Numbered from the stretch's first letter, positions 42,166-53,037 are shown. The stretch is 64,000 nt of DNA from Prochlorococcus sp. AG-436-C05 (GCA_003209795.1 QCPB01000003.1:25013-89012), one strand, 5' to 3'. Translations and numbers: made by a program. Notes: a model not told the origin generated them from the sequence alone.

Positions 42166-43308
42166 ATGATTATTAATTCACAAAAAAGATTTTTTGGCAA
42201 AAAATCCAAAGTAAGTTTATTCACATTAGGAACAATGCGATCAACTGAAAGTCTTGATCAAATGTATAGCATTATAAAAAAAGCACACCGGGTAGGTATT
42301 AATCATATTGAGACGGCAGCCTCTTATGGTGATGCAGAAATTCTTATTGGAAATTCATTAAAAAAATTAGAAATAGAAGATAAAATATCAAAAAAGGATT
42401 GGATAATTACTACTAAAGTTTTACCTAAAGGTGATCTTAATTATCTAAAAAATAATTTCGAAAATTCTCTTAAAAATTTAAAGCTTAGGAAAATTAATAA
42501 TCTTGCAATTCATGGACTAAACTTAAATGATCATTTAGATTGGGTACTCTTTGGCGAAGGACATAAGTTCATAAAATGGATTTTTGAAAAGAGGTTAGTT
42601 GATCAAGTTGGTTTTAGTTCGCACGGAAGTTACTCACTTATCCAAAAAGCAATTAACTGTGAAGTTTTTAGTTTTTGTAATCTTCACTTACATTATTTAG
42701 ATCAATCTAAAATTAATCTTGCAGAGCTAGCTTTAAAAAAAGGTATGGGAGTACTAGCAATATCACCTGCTGACAAAGGAGGAAGATTATATTCTCCAAG
42801 TGATATTTTGTTAGAAGCTTCTAAACCATTTCATCCATTAGAACTGGCATATAGATTTTTGTTGGCAAAAGGTATTACAACTTTATCCCTAGGTGCAACA
42901 AAAATTGAAGATTTTGAGTTAGCAAAAAAACTTAGAAACTCTTATCAGAAACTAACAAAACTTGAAATTAATGCTCTCAAAAATATTGAAAAGATAGCAG
43001 ATGAAAGATTAACTTCTACAAAATGTGAACAATGCAGACTTTGCCTACCATGCCCAAATGAAATTCCTATTCCGGAGATACTACGATTAAGAAATATATC
43101 TATTGGTTATGGCCAATTAGAATTTGCTAAAGAAAGATATAATTTAATTGGAAGAGCTGGGCACTGGTGGGAAGAAAAAAATTCTTCATTTTGTCTAAAT
43201 TGCAATGAATGTGTTCCTAAATGCCCAACTAAATTGGATATACCAGATTTATTAAAGCAAACACATAATTTATTGATTGAAAGACCAAGAAAAAGATTAT
43301 GGGATTAA
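42166..43308 (+). CDS. Aldo/keto reductase with C-terminal ferredoxin-type cysteine motifs
   Basis: GINHIETAASYGDAEILIG; CEQCRLCLPCPNEIPI and CLNCNECVPKCP. Confidence 0.88.
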   Translation: MIINSQKRFFGKKSKVSLFTLGTMRSTESLDQMYSIIKKAHRVGINHIETAASYGDAEILIGNSLKKLEIEDKISKKDWIITTKVLPKGDLNYLKNNFENSLKNLKLRKINNLAIHGLNLNDHLDWVLFGEGHKFIKWIFEKRLVDQVGFSSHGSYSLIQKAINCEVFSFCNLHLHYLDQSKINLAELALKKGMGVLAISPADKGGRLYSPSDILLEASKPFHPLELAYRFLLAKGITTLSLGATKIEDFELAKKLRNSYQKLTKLEINALKNIEKIADERLTSTKCEQCRLCLPCPNEIPIPEILRLRNISIGYGQLEFAKERYNLIGRAGHWWEEKNSSFCLNCNECVPKCPTKLDIPDLLKQTHNLLIERPRKRLWD

Positions 43309-44310
43309 AGATTCATTCCACAACTTTTCATAATTTATTTTTCTTTGACTATCAAGAGGATTTAAAGACCAACTATTCTTCCAACATTCTTTAGAGGGTC
43401 CTAAAATAGAAATTTTTGATTTAATAGGTTGATTAAATTTATTTTGAGAATAATCATTTTTAAAGGGTAGGTACCAACCTTGGTTTGATAATTTATCTAT
43501 AGTTCTATTTTTTTCTAAAGAATTAATCCACTCAATTAAAATGTCCTTATTATTTTTTGATTTCGTCAGCATCAAATTCCACATTAAAGGTACACCTTGT
43601 TTAGGAAAAACTATCGATATTCTTGAATCAATTTTCGGTAATTTATAACAAAGACTATATGGAACAATAGCCAATGAATCTTCAGAATTAATTAACCAAT
43701 TTAGAGAATTTTTATCTTCATACATCATTGCTTGACTTTTAAGTTTTCCAAGAGAATTTTCTCCATCAATAGCCCTTGCTATAGACATTATTATTCTTGG
43801 ACTTTGAGGAAATATAATTTTCCCCGTTAATTTATCAGATAAAAGAAAGTCCCATGATTCATTAGCAGAATTAATTAGATCTTTATTATTTTTTATCAAA
43901 ACTGCATATGGTACCACTCCAATGGGGAATAATTTTTTTCTTTTATCTTCATCAAAAGTATTCAGGAAATTTTCTGATCTTTGATCTAATTTATCTAATA
44001 ATGATAAATAATTTATATTTTGGTAATTTTCAAAATTAATAATATCAATCCATCCGTCGTTTATAATAGTAAAATCAGAATCTAGAATTTTATTATTATA
44101 TTTTTTAGATTTAAATTCAGCAAAATTAATTTTCTGCTTTTTCCATTTTTTAGGCAGAGTTTTTTTAAAAGAAATTGGTAAAAAAGAACTTTGAAAAGAA
44201 ATTTTTACTGTTTTCGAAAGGTTACTAAAGAATTTAAAAAGGAAAACAAACGATAAACTCCCTCCACCAAATTGTAAAAACTGCCTTCTAGTGAAATATT
44301 TTTCAGACAT
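43297..44310 (-). CDS. Putative extracellular solute-binding protein with Tat-like signal
   Basis: RRQFLQFGGGSLSFVFLFKFF; SWDFLLSDKLTGKIIFPQSPRIIMSIA; 337 aa. Confidence 0.6.
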   Translation of the reverse strand: MSEKYFTRRQFLQFGGGSLSFVFLFKFFSNLSKTVKISFQSSFLPISFKKTLPKKWKKQKINFAEFKSKKYNNKILDSDFTIINDGWIDIINFENYQNINYLSLLDKLDQRSENFLNTFDEDKRKKLFPIGVVPYAVLIKNNKDLINSANESWDFLLSDKLTGKIIFPQSPRIIMSIARAIDGENSLGKLKSQAMMYEDKNSLNWLINSEDSLAIVPYSLCYKLPKIDSRISIVFPKQGVPLMWNLMLTKSKNNKDILIEWINSLEKNRTIDKLSNQGWYLPFKNDYSQNKFNQPIKSKISILGPSKECWKNSWSLNPLDSQRKINYEKLWNESLIP

Positions 44311-44313
44311 TTT

Positions 44314-45468
44314 TTAATCGTTATTTAAAGAAATTTGACCTAAATTCTTCATCTTTTCCAGATTCAGTTGACACAATGAAACTATTTCTTTATTTGTAAA
44401 CCCTTTGAGAAAAGCAAGTATTGATATTCCACCTGCTCCAACCCCCTCTTTAACATGTCCTAATTCATAATCTATCAATTCTTTATATTTTGATGATTTA
44501 AAATTTAAAGGGCTTGATAAACCTACAAGATTAACATTATGTTTTTCATTAATTAAATCTAATAAATCACTGAGGGAATTATCATTTACCAACCAACCAG
44601 TTGAAGCTATAAAAACCTTCTTAATAAAGTCTTTTTTATTTCTATAATCTAAAAATTCTAAAGCTAGTAATATCACAGCTAACATTTGACTCCCTCCAGA
44701 CAAAACTACAGGTTGGTTAGCTAACCTAGTTCCAATTAATAGACCCATAGAGAAGGCTTGAAAAGGATCACCAACTGATGAAATAACATCAAAAGAATCA
44801 AACTTACTTTTGAGATTTGCATTCAATAGTCCAGTTTGAATTACTTTTCTTTTCAATTCTCTGGGAGCTATGAACAAACTACTACCTACTAAATTAGAGA
44901 CATTCAATCCAAAAGCTTCCATTACAGCCTGCGCAGTAGTAGTCCCTCCTGGCACAGATTCGGCAAGTAGAATAGGTTGTTTTGAAGATTTACCGATTTG
45001 AATACCTTTTTTATAGAGATTCAAAACTCTCTCTCTAGTCATTGACTTACCAGTAGTAAGACAACTTGATGGTCCTAAATTTTGATCTTCTACAACCAAA
45101 TGACGAAAGAAAGGTTTTTGATTAATTCCTATAGGAACTACTATTGGACTTGCACTAATAAGCTTTGAACACACATAGCTTATTAATGCAGGTGTTACTC
45201 CTGCATTAAGAAATGGTAATTTATATTTGTGATCTGCTGATGCCCCAAATAACAAAAATTCAGCATCTGCAAGAGCAGTTTTTCTTCTAGAAGTAGCATT
45301 GATCCCTGCTGCTGAAATCCCTTTAATTTGTGATGTATCTGTGCCCGCAATTATAAGGTAGATTTTAAAGTCATCAATATTGTGTCGCAGGATTTTTAGG
45401 ATTTCATTAAAAGACTTTTTATATCTCTTACTCCCAAATAAATTTATTCCAAAATTAATCTTATTCAT
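44314..45468 (-). CDS. CobT-like (TIGR00303-type) nicotinate-nucleotide:base phosphoribosyltransferase homologue
   Basis: ESVPGGTTTAQAVMEAFG; GDPFQAFSMGL; VLSGGSQMLAVI. Confidence 0.78.
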   Translation of the reverse strand: MNKINFGINLFGSKRYKKSFNEILKILRHNIDDFKIYLIIAGTDTSQIKGISAAGINATSRRKTALADAEFLLFGASADHKYKLPFLNAGVTPALISYVCSKLISASPIVVPIGINQKPFFRHLVVEDQNLGPSSCLTTGKSMTRERVLNLYKKGIQIGKSSKQPILLAESVPGGTTTAQAVMEAFGLNVSNLVGSSLFIAPRELKRKVIQTGLLNANLKSKFDSFDVISSVGDPFQAFSMGLLIGTRLANQPVVLSGGSQMLAVILLALEFLDYRNKKDFIKKVFIASTGWLVNDNSLSDLLDLINEKHNVNLVGLSSPLNFKSSKYKELIDYELGHVKEGVGAGGISILAFLKGFTNKEIVSLCQLNLEKMKNLGQISLNND

Positions 45469-45485
45469 TCTTTATATTTTTTATA

Positions 45486-46124
45486 TCAAAAGTTAAGATC
45501 AACTAATCCATCTAATATTTTTGGCGGATCAGGGATTTTTGACTTTAATCTGGGGAATAGGGAGTATGCAACTATGTGTATTGTTAAAACATAAACCATT
45601 TCTTGAAAAATTATTAATAATATTGCGACTAATTGGATAATCCTAATTGAAGGCGAAAAAGGTAAATTAAAGAATCCAATAACCTTATCTATTAGCCCGT
45701 AACTTGATCTAGTAATTATAACCCAAAGATTATCCCCAACTAATGTAGATAATGCAATTACTCGAATCAAAAAACCAAGGGTTCCAATAAAAACTCCTAC
45801 ACTAAAACTAAGCTCCCATTTCTTTTCTTTAAACCAACACCAGCCTAGCCAAAAAGCCAATATTCCATAAGGGAATAAAAATAACGTTCCTCTAACCGGG
45901 CCCATAATTATAAATAGAAGAAGAAATTGTATTATTAGTCCTTCAAATGCGGTTTTAGTTCCTCTTCTTAAATGCAACAATATAATTGGGAGAGGTAATA
46001 TTAACCTCAACAAAGCTCCTCCAATTGGTAAATAATATAAAGCGACCCATAACAAAGAAGAAAGAGAAGCCAAATAAGAAGTCTCTACTATATTTAAAGC
46101 TTGAGTTTTAGTTGTTATTTTCAT
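45486..46124 (-). CDS. DUF2232-type integral membrane protein
   Basis: 212-aa multi-TM ORF. Confidence 0.6.
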   Translation of the reverse strand: MKITTKTQALNIVETSYLASLSSLLWVALYYLPIGGALLRLILPLPIILLHLRRGTKTAFEGLIIQFLLLFIIMGPVRGTLFLFPYGILAFWLGWCWFKEKKWELSFSVGVFIGTLGFLIRVIALSTLVGDNLWVIITRSSYGLIDKVIGFFNLPFSPSIRIIQLVAILLIIFQEMVYVLTIHIVAYSLFPRLKSKIPDPPKILDGLVDLNF

Positions 46125-46165
46125 TTCTCAATTTGCATATTATGAATTGATTTATTTTCATGATT

Positions 46166-46702
46166 TTATTTTTTTAAATCATGAAATCGTTCTATCTTTT
46201 CTATTTCAAAATTTACCTCAGAATTTCTTAATATGGTACTCAATTCTTCAATAGGATCTTTAGGATCAACGTCTTTTAAAATAAATATAATTTTGTATGA
46301 TTGCAGATCATTTTTTGTTTTCTTAAAGTAACGATTAACTTTTTTCTCTTTATTTGTTTTATTTGTTTTATTTGTTTTATCTGTTTTTTTTAACTTTAAA
46401 ACTTGTTTATTCTCTAAAACATCTTTTCGGTCTTCTTTTTTGGTTTCTTTAATATCCTTTTTTTTTCTTTCCTTAGTTTCTTTTTTCAAAAGTTTTTTAT
46501 TTTCTAAAACATTTTTCCGGTCTTCTTTTTTGATTACTTTAATATTATTATTTTTTCTTTCCTTCATTTCTTGATTCAAATTTCTCTTATTTTCTAAATC
46601 ATCAAAACTGGTTTCAAGAAAATTTCCAATTCTGCTCCCAGAACATGCTTGTAATAAAATTAAAAAAATTAATAGAAAAAATTTTTTTATTTTAAAAATC
46701 AT
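46166..46702 (-). CDS. Putative lipoprotein with lysine-rich tandem repeats
   Basis: LLIFLILLQACSG lipobox-like; two 30-aa repeats and a TNK run. Confidence 0.65.
   Translation of the reverse strand: MIFKIKKFFLLIFLILLQACSGSRIGNFLETSFDDLENKRNLNQEMKERKNNNIKVIKKEDRKNVLENKKLLKKETKERKKKDIKETKKEDRKDVLENKQVLKLKKTDKTNKTNKTNKEKKVNRYFKKTKNDLQSYKIIFILKDVDPKDPIEELSTILRNSEVNFEIEKIERFHDLKK
46351..46386. repeat. 9-bp tandem repeat tatttgttt x3 plus tatctgttt
   Basis: Direct reading; encodes KTDKTNKTNKTNK on the minus strand. Confidence 0.95.
46411..46590. repeat. Two tandem 90-bp units (partial third from 46591)
   Basis: tctctaaaac atcttttcgg tcttctttttt... at 46411; tttctaaaac atttttccgg tcttctttttt... 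at 46501; tttctaaatc at 46591. Confidence 0.85.
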
Positions 46703-46710
46703 ATCTTTTT

Positions 46711-49317
46711 CTAACTTTTCTTTCTCGAAACAGGCTTCTTTCTACTTTTTTTAGTTTTCTTAATAATGGAACCTTTCTTATCTTTTAGTTTTTCTTCCAA
46801 AAGAACTTTTGCATCTTCAATTGAGAATTTTTCCAAATCAGTATCTTTAGCAAGAGAAACATTAGTTTTACCGCACTTTACATACATTCCATATCTTCCA
46901 TTTAATATTTGAATTTTATCTTCAAATTCTTTAGGTTTTCCAAAATCTTTTAGTACTTCTTGACCTCCTCTAGCCATCTTTGGCATCGCTAGTATTTCTA
47001 ATGCTCGATTTAGGTCAACTTTAAAAACATCATCTTCTTTTTTTAAAGACCTGTTTTCAGACTCCTTTTCATTTTTTATCCACTTAATATATGGACCAAA
47101 TCTACCTCTATCCGCTTCAACAATACCTCCTTTAGGATGAACTCCTAACAATCTAGGCAAACTTAAAAGGACTAGAGCCTCATCTAGAGTTAGATTATCA
47201 GTTTTCAACTCTTTGGGTAATGAAGCTCTTCTTGGTTTAGCTTTATCTTCATCATTATTGCCCAATTGTACGTAAGGTCCATAAGGGCCAAATCTTAAAA
47301 AGACTTTTTCCCCAGTTTTTGGATCGGTTCCAAGATCTGATGGGCCACTTAAAATTTGATCAACTTGCTTTATGTCTAAATCTCCAGGAGTAATATCCAT
47401 TGGAAGATTACCTTTAGCCTGGATTTCATTACCAGATTCATCAATTTTTGTACCCTCTAGCCAAGGTCCGTTAGAGCCTATTCTGACTACGCAAGGAAGG
47501 TCTTCAAAATCAACTTGTCTATAAGCTTTACCATCAATATCACCCTCGGTTTTCTGAACTTTCACCTCCAGCCCATTTTTACCCTTATAAAATGTCTCAA
47601 GGTATGGAAGCCACTCAAGATTACCTGATGATATTTCATCCAAAGAAGATTCCATTTTTGCAGTAAAAGTAGTATCAACTAGATCAGGAAAATGTTCTTC
47701 TAATAGAGCAGTAACAGCAAAAGCAGTAAAGGTTGGAGCCAAAGTATTGGAAGATATATTCGCATAACCTCTATCCACAATTGTTCCAATAATGCTTGCA
47801 TAGGTAGAAGGCCTCCCAATCCCCTCTTTTTCGAGGACTTTAACTAATGCAGCTTCTGTATATCTTGCAGGTGGTTTAGTTTCATGAAAAGTAGATTCCT
47901 TATTAACAACCTCAAGGCATGTTCCAGTTGTTAAGTTTGGAAGAATAATTTCTTGTTGTTCAAGGGATGAACTTGGGTCATCGCTTCCCTCGACATAAGC
48001 TCTGAAGAATCCTGCAAAATCAATACTTTTCCCGCTTGATTTAAATAAAGCATCCCCTACACTAATTTCAGCATTGATCATTGTTAACTTAGCTTCCGCC
48101 ATTTGACTAGCTACAGTTCTTTTCCAAATTAAATCGTAAAGAGATAAGTCTCTACCAGTTAGGTTGGTTTCCTTTGGTGTTTTAAAGAACTCACCTGCAG
48201 GCCTAATAGCTTCGTGTGCTTCTTGAGCATTTCTTGCAGATGAACTAAATTGTCTTGGTGAGTTAGATAAATATTCTTTCCCATACTTTGAGCTGACGCA
48301 TTCCCTAGCAGCTTTTATGGCTTGTTGGGATAGATGAACTGAATCAGTTCTCATATATGTTATAAAACCTCTCTCATATAGTCCTTGAGCACATCTCATA
48401 GTTTCTCTTGCAGATAAACGAAGCTTCCTGTTTGCTTCTTGTTGCAATGTACTAGTTGTAAATGGAGGTACTGGTTTACGAGTAGATGGTTTTTTTTCGA
48501 TTTTTGAGACTAACCAATCCTCCGAAGACAAAGCCATCAATAAATCATTTACTTTTTCTTCTCCAATTATTAAAGATTTATTTCCTTGTTTTAATTTACC
48601 TGTCTGTTCATCAAAATCGGAACCATTAGAAATTCTTTGACCGTTTAAGCTAAATAATTTAGTTTCGAAAGTAATATTATCTTTTACTAAAGAAGCTTTA
48701 ATTCCCCAGTAACTGGCTTTTTTAAAGGATCTTCTTTCTCTCTCTCTTCTGACAAGCAATCTTACAGAGACTGATTGAACACGACCAGCAGATAATCGGG
48801 GGGCTACTTTCTTCCAAAGTAGAGGAGATAATTCATATCCAAAAAGCCTGTCCAAGATTCTTCTAGTTTCTTGAGCTTGAACAAGTTCCATATCAATTTC
48901 TCTAGTTTGATCTAAAGCTTTATTAATTGCCTTTTTCGTAATTTCGTGAAAAACCATTCTCTTAGTTGGAATTTTAGGCTTAAGTATTTGCATAAGATGC
49001 CAGCTAATACTTTCTCCCTCTCTATCTTCATCAGTTGCAAGTAATAATTGGTTCGCTCCTTTTAATGCATCCTTCAACTCTTTAACAACCTTTTTCTTAT
49101 CTTTTGGAACTATATAAAGTGGTTCAAAATCTTCTGTTGTATTAACTCCTATCCTTGACCATTTTTCCTTTTTAACCGCAGCAGGTATTTCAGCAGCTCC
49201 TTTTGGAAGATCTCTAACGTGCCCCATTGAAGCAAGAACTTCATAATTAGAAGGCAAAAACTTTCTTATAGTTTTCGCTTTGGTGGGACTTTCAACAATA
49301 ACAAGTGTGTGATCCAA
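46711..49317 (-). CDS. topA: DNA topoisomerase I
   Basis: LVIVESPTKAKTIRKFLPSNYEVLASMGHVRDLP; TYMRTDS; 868 aa. Confidence 0.97.
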   Translation of the reverse strand: MDHTLVIVESPTKAKTIRKFLPSNYEVLASMGHVRDLPKGAAEIPAAVKKEKWSRIGVNTTEDFEPLYIVPKDKKKVVKELKDALKGANQLLLATDEDREGESISWHLMQILKPKIPTKRMVFHEITKKAINKALDQTREIDMELVQAQETRRILDRLFGYELSPLLWKKVAPRLSAGRVQSVSVRLLVRRERERRSFKKASYWGIKASLVKDNITFETKLFSLNGQRISNGSDFDEQTGKLKQGNKSLIIGEEKVNDLLMALSSEDWLVSKIEKKPSTRKPVPPFTTSTLQQEANRKLRLSARETMRCAQGLYERGFITYMRTDSVHLSQQAIKAARECVSSKYGKEYLSNSPRQFSSSARNAQEAHEAIRPAGEFFKTPKETNLTGRDLSLYDLIWKRTVASQMAEAKLTMINAEISVGDALFKSSGKSIDFAGFFRAYVEGSDDPSSSLEQQEIILPNLTTGTCLEVVNKESTFHETKPPARYTEAALVKVLEKEGIGRPSTYASIIGTIVDRGYANISSNTLAPTFTAFAVTALLEEHFPDLVDTTFTAKMESSLDEISSGNLEWLPYLETFYKGKNGLEVKVQKTEGDIDGKAYRQVDFEDLPCVVRIGSNGPWLEGTKIDESGNEIQAKGNLPMDITPGDLDIKQVDQILSGPSDLGTDPKTGEKVFLRFGPYGPYVQLGNNDEDKAKPRRASLPKELKTDNLTLDEALVLLSLPRLLGVHPKGGIVEADRGRFGPYIKWIKNEKESENRSLKKEDDVFKVDLNRALEILAMPKMARGGQEVLKDFGKPKEFEDKIQILNGRYGMYVKCGKTNVSLAKDTDLEKFSIEDAKVLLEEKLKDKKGSIIKKTKKSRKKPVSRKKS

Positions 49318-49492
49318 GGTTTATTTCAAAAATTGGTGTTTTTGTTCAACTAGGGCATATTATGATTATTTGAGGCTTTTTCAAGTAATTTTTTTTGAAA
49401 ATTTCAAAAATCATACCCACAAATTATAATCAAGTTAAGATTAACTCTTAGACCCTTACAATCAAACATCTAATTTAATCCAATTTAATAAA

Positions 49493-51013
49493 GTGCCCAA
49501 CGAAATCTTTACAATTAATTTAAATGCTCAAGCCATTATTCCAGAGGCTTTTATTTTACTAGGTATTGTTGGGACTCTCCTTGTAGATTTAGCGGGAGAA
49601 AAAACTGCATCAAAGTGGGCACCAATAATTTGCTATTTATCAATTGGCAGCTCTCTTTTTAGTTTAGGCTTGCAATGGAGTAATCCATTAGAAAGTGCAT
49701 TTCTTGGATCCTTTAATTCAGATAATTTGGCAATCGCATTTAGAGTAATAATATCTTTATCAACTTTAATTTCTTTACTTATTAGTTGGCGATATACAGA
49801 ACAAAGTGGCAGCCCTATTGGCGAGTTCGCAGCGATAGTTCTTTCGGCAACTCTTGGAGCTATGCTTTTGTGTGGATCTACTGACCTTATTAGTGTATTT
49901 ATATCTCTTGAGACTTTATCAGTAGCAAGCTATTTACTATCTGGTTATCTCAAGAGAGATCCCAGAAGTTCAGAGGCAGCTTTAAAATACCTACTTGTTG
50001 GGTCAGCTGCTGCTGCGATCTATTTATATGGCTCCTCCTTTCTTTATGGATTAAGTGGCTCAACAAATTTAGCAACAATTGGATTAGATATTATCAACAA
50101 GCCATCATTCATCACTTCTCTAGCTCTTGTATTTGTCTTATCAACTGTTGCATTTAAAATTGCTGCCGTACCCTTTCATCAATGGACTCCTGATGTATAT
50201 GAGGGATCACCTACACCTGTAGTAGCTTTTTTATCTGTTGGTTCTAAGACAGCTGGGTTTGCATTCGCAATAAGAATATTGAGTACTACGTTCTCTTCTT
50301 TCGATGAAGAATGGAAACTTTTATTTACTATTTTAGCCATATTGAGCATGGCTCTAGGAAATGTTGTTGCCCTTGCTCAAACCTCAATGAAAAGGATGTT
50401 AGCTTACAGTTCTATCGGACAAGCTGGATTTGTAATGATTGGAATAGTATCTGGAACTCAAGATGGTTTATCAGCGGCTGTTTTATATTTAGCTGCATAT
50501 TTGTTTATGAATTTAGGTGCTTTTTCGTGTGTAATACTTTTCTCTCTAAGAACTGGTTCTGACAAAATTCTTGATTACTCAGGACTTTACCAAAAAGATC
50601 CTCTCATCACATTAGGTTTAAGCCTCTGTCTTCTTTCTCTTGGAGGTTTACCTCCAATGTTGGGATTTTTTGGAAAGATATATTTATTCTTTGCTGGTTG
50701 GGCTAATCATCAATATCTATTAGTAATAGTTGGCCTAGTAACTTCAGTTGTCTCTATTTATTACTACATTTCAGTGATAAAAATGATGGTGGTTAAAGAA
50801 CCTCAGGAAGCTTCTGATATCGTTAAATCATATCCTGAAGTAAGCTGGGGAGTTGTAGGATTGCCTCCCTTAAGAATTGCACTTTATACTTGCGTGGCAA
50901 TAACAGCTCTTGGAGGAATACTTTCTAATCCTCTTTTTAAATTAGCTAACACAGCTATTTCAGAGACTCCTTTTTTACAAGATATTATTGCTATAACAAA
51001 CAATATTTCCTAG
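49493..51013 (+). CDS. ndhB: NAD(P)H-quinone oxidoreductase subunit 2
   Basis: 506-aa multi-[64 protein letters not shown] start. Confidence 0.96.
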   Translation: MPNEIFTINLNAQAIIPEAFILLGIVGTLLVDLAGEKTASKWAPIICYLSIGSSLFSLGLQWSNPLESAFLGSFNSDNLAIAFRVIISLSTLISLLISWRYTEQSGSPIGEFAAIVLSATLGAMLLCGSTDLISVFISLETLSVASYLLSGYLKRDPRSSEAALKYLLVGSAAAAIYLYGSSFLYGLSGSTNLATIGLDIINKPSFITSLALVFVLSTVAFKIAAVPFHQWTPDVYEGSPTPVVAFLSVGSKTAGFAFAIRILSTTFSSFDEEWKLLFTILAILSMALGNVVALAQTSMKRMLAYSSIGQAGFVMIGIVSGTQDGLSAAVLYLAAYLFMNLGAFSCVILFSLRTGSDKILDYSGLYQKDPLITLGLSLCLLSLGGLPPMLGFFGKIYLFFAGWANHQYLLVIVGLVTSVVSIYYYISVIKMMVVKEPQEASDIVKSYPEVSWGVVGLPPLRIALYTCVAITALGGILSNPLFKLANTAISETPFLQDIIAITNNIS

Positions 51014-51029
51014 AAAAATTTTTCAATAA

Positions 51030-51716
51030 ATGTCCAAGAAAGTCGCAACTTTAGAAAGAATATCTAAAACATACGGGAAAGATGATCTAACTGTTAAGGC
51101 CTTAGACAGCATAAACTTAGAAATTTATAAAGGTGATTATTTAGCTGTAATGGGAGCAAGTGGCTCAGGTAAAAGTACAGCAATGAATATTATTGGATGT
51201 CTAGATAGACCATCTGAAGGTGTTTATAAATTAAATGGTATACCTGTTGAGAAATTATCTGATGATGAGCTAGCGGAGATACGTAACCAAAAATTAGGCT
51301 TTGTTTTTCAACAATTTCATCTTCTCTCAGACGCAACAGCACTTGAGAACGTAATTTTACCGATGATTTATGCTGGTATTGAGCCTAAGCAAAGATTAGA
51401 GCGAGGTAAGAATGCCTTAAAAAAAGTTGGCCTTTCTGAAAGAATGAATAATCGCCCTAACCAATTATCAGGAGGTCAACAACAACGAGTGGCTATTGCT
51501 AGGGCAATCATCAATAACCCTGCGATATTATTGGCAGACGAACCCACTGGTGCACTAGATTCGAAAACAACTGAAGATGTCCTAGATCTTTTTGACAAAC
51601 TTCATAAATCTGGAATAACAATCGTTTTAGTTACTCACGAAGATGAAGTAGCAAGTCGTGCAAAAAAAATAGCAAAATTTAAAGACGGAAGAATAGTTGA
51701 ACTAAAAGACAATTAG
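51030..51716 (+). CDS. ABC transporter ATP-binding protein (MacB/LolD/DevA-like)
   Basis: MGASGSGKSTAMNIIGCLDRPSEG; LSGGQQQRVAIARAI; LLADEPTGALDS. Confidence 0.92.
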   Translation: MSKKVATLERISKTYGKDDLTVKALDSINLEIYKGDYLAVMGASGSGKSTAMNIIGCLDRPSEGVYKLNGIPVEKLSDDELAEIRNQKLGFVFQQFHLLSDATALENVILPMIYAGIEPKQRLERGKNALKKVGLSERMNNRPNQLSGGQQQRVAIARAIINNPAILLADEPTGALDSKTTEDVLDLFDKLHKSGITIVLVTHEDEVASRAKKIAKFKDGRIVELKDN

Positions 51717-51718
51717 AT

Positions 51719-52420
51719 TTAGAACCTTGTTAGTACTTTTTCTTTGGTTAGATTGTATATTCTTAAATTTCCATTAGAGTCAACATCTTTAATTTTCCAT
51801 TCGTTAGGACTAAAACCTTTAGGTAAAATGCTTTTAGTAAGAAACTTATTTGCTTCTTGGATAACATATTCTTTTCTATCATTACAATCAATGGAATCAT
51901 GAAAAGCCTTAAGGATTTTTGCAGTCCAATAATATTCACTAATGTTTTTGGTTCTTAGTACTTTTGCTAAAGAGATCCCTTCTAAAGGCGTTTTATTTAA
52001 AAAGTTCATACCAAGACCTATCCTTACATATATAATTTCCTTCCCTCTAGTGAGAACCCTAGGTAAAAAACCTATCAACTTTTTTGAATCAAAAAAAATA
52101 TCATTTGGCCATTTCAAATTAACTTTTATATTTTCCTTCCTCAACATTTGGCATAATTTAATAGCTAAAGACAAGCTAAAAATTTCGCTTGAGAATTTTT
52201 GAGAAAAGATTGGATAAGCAGCACTTAACCAAATTCCACCTTTAGGTGAAAACCAGGACCTTGAATTCTGACCAAAACCTGAAATTTGTTCTCTAGCAAT
52301 TATGGCTATTGGCTGATTCCTTTTCATTTCTGAACATCCAAGCCAGTTTGAAAGTTCATTTTCAGTACTTCTACATTTTATTTTGTATTGCAGTCTCCAA
52401 TGTGGATAGATAATCTGCAT
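51719..52420 (-). CDS. birA: Biotin--[acetyl-CoA-carboxylase] ligase
   Basis: REQISGFGQNSRSWFSPKGGIWLSAAY; VNLKWPNDIFFDSKKLIGFL; start at internal Met to clear the divergent gene. Confidence 0.85.
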   Translation of the reverse strand: MQIIYPHWRLQYKIKCRSTENELSNWLGCSEMKRNQPIAIIAREQISGFGQNSRSWFSPKGGIWLSAAYPIFSQKFSSEIFSLSLAIKLCQMLRKENIKVNLKWPNDIFFDSKKLIGFLPRVLTRGKEIIYVRIGLGMNFLNKTPLEGISLAKVLRTKNISEYYWTAKILKAFHDSIDCNDRKEYVIQEANKFLTKSILPKGFSPNEWKIKDVDSNGNLRIYNLTKEKVLTRF

Positions 52421-52544
52421 TTTTTTTAAGTAATAAGCAGTTTTCGCCGCAGATCCTATAACTTTCACAAATCTTTTATTAAAATAAAAATGCAACTTTT
52501 TTAAGATTATATTAAATTTAATCTTATTAAGATAATTATACAAA

Positions 52545-53027
52545 GTGAACAAAAAATATTTACCAATACTAAAAAAAAGAAATCCAGAATCATTAAGAAA
52601 TTGTCTTGATGATTTCAAAAAATCTTGGGAAGACTTACATAAACTCTCAGAAATTATTGAAAATTGGAGAAAATTAATCGGTTTAGAATTGTTTAATGAA
52701 TGTAAACCATTAAAATTTGAAAATAAAATACTAACTATTACAGTTAATCATCCCCAGTGGCGCCAAGCTTTAATTTACAACAAACATAGCTTAAAAGAGA
52801 GAATAGAGAAGATTGGAATCGATTTAAATGAAATCAAGATAATACAAAATTATGAGCCAAAAGCTGTTAATATTAATAATCCTAATTCAAAATTACTTTG
52901 GGAAAAGCATCCAAGTAGAGTAAATAGAAATAATATGAGCATATGCAAAATATGTAATTGCCCAACTCCTAAGGGCGAGATCTCGAGATGGGGGAAATGT
53001 ACTTTTTGTTGGAGACAGAAAATATAA
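52545..53027 (+). CDS. DUF721 (DciA-like) protein
   Basis: ENWRKLIGLELFNECKPLKFENKILTITVNHPQWRQALIYNK; GTG start; C-terminal CxxC pairs. Confidence 0.7.
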   Translation: MNKKYLPILKKRNPESLRNCLDDFKKSWEDLHKLSEIIENWRKLIGLELFNECKPLKFENKILTITVNHPQWRQALIYNKHSLKERIEKIGIDLNEIKIIQNYEPKAVNINNPNSKLLWEKHPSRVNRNNMSICKICNCPTPKGEISRWGKCTFCWRQKI

Positions 53028-53037
53028 GGGAATTGAA

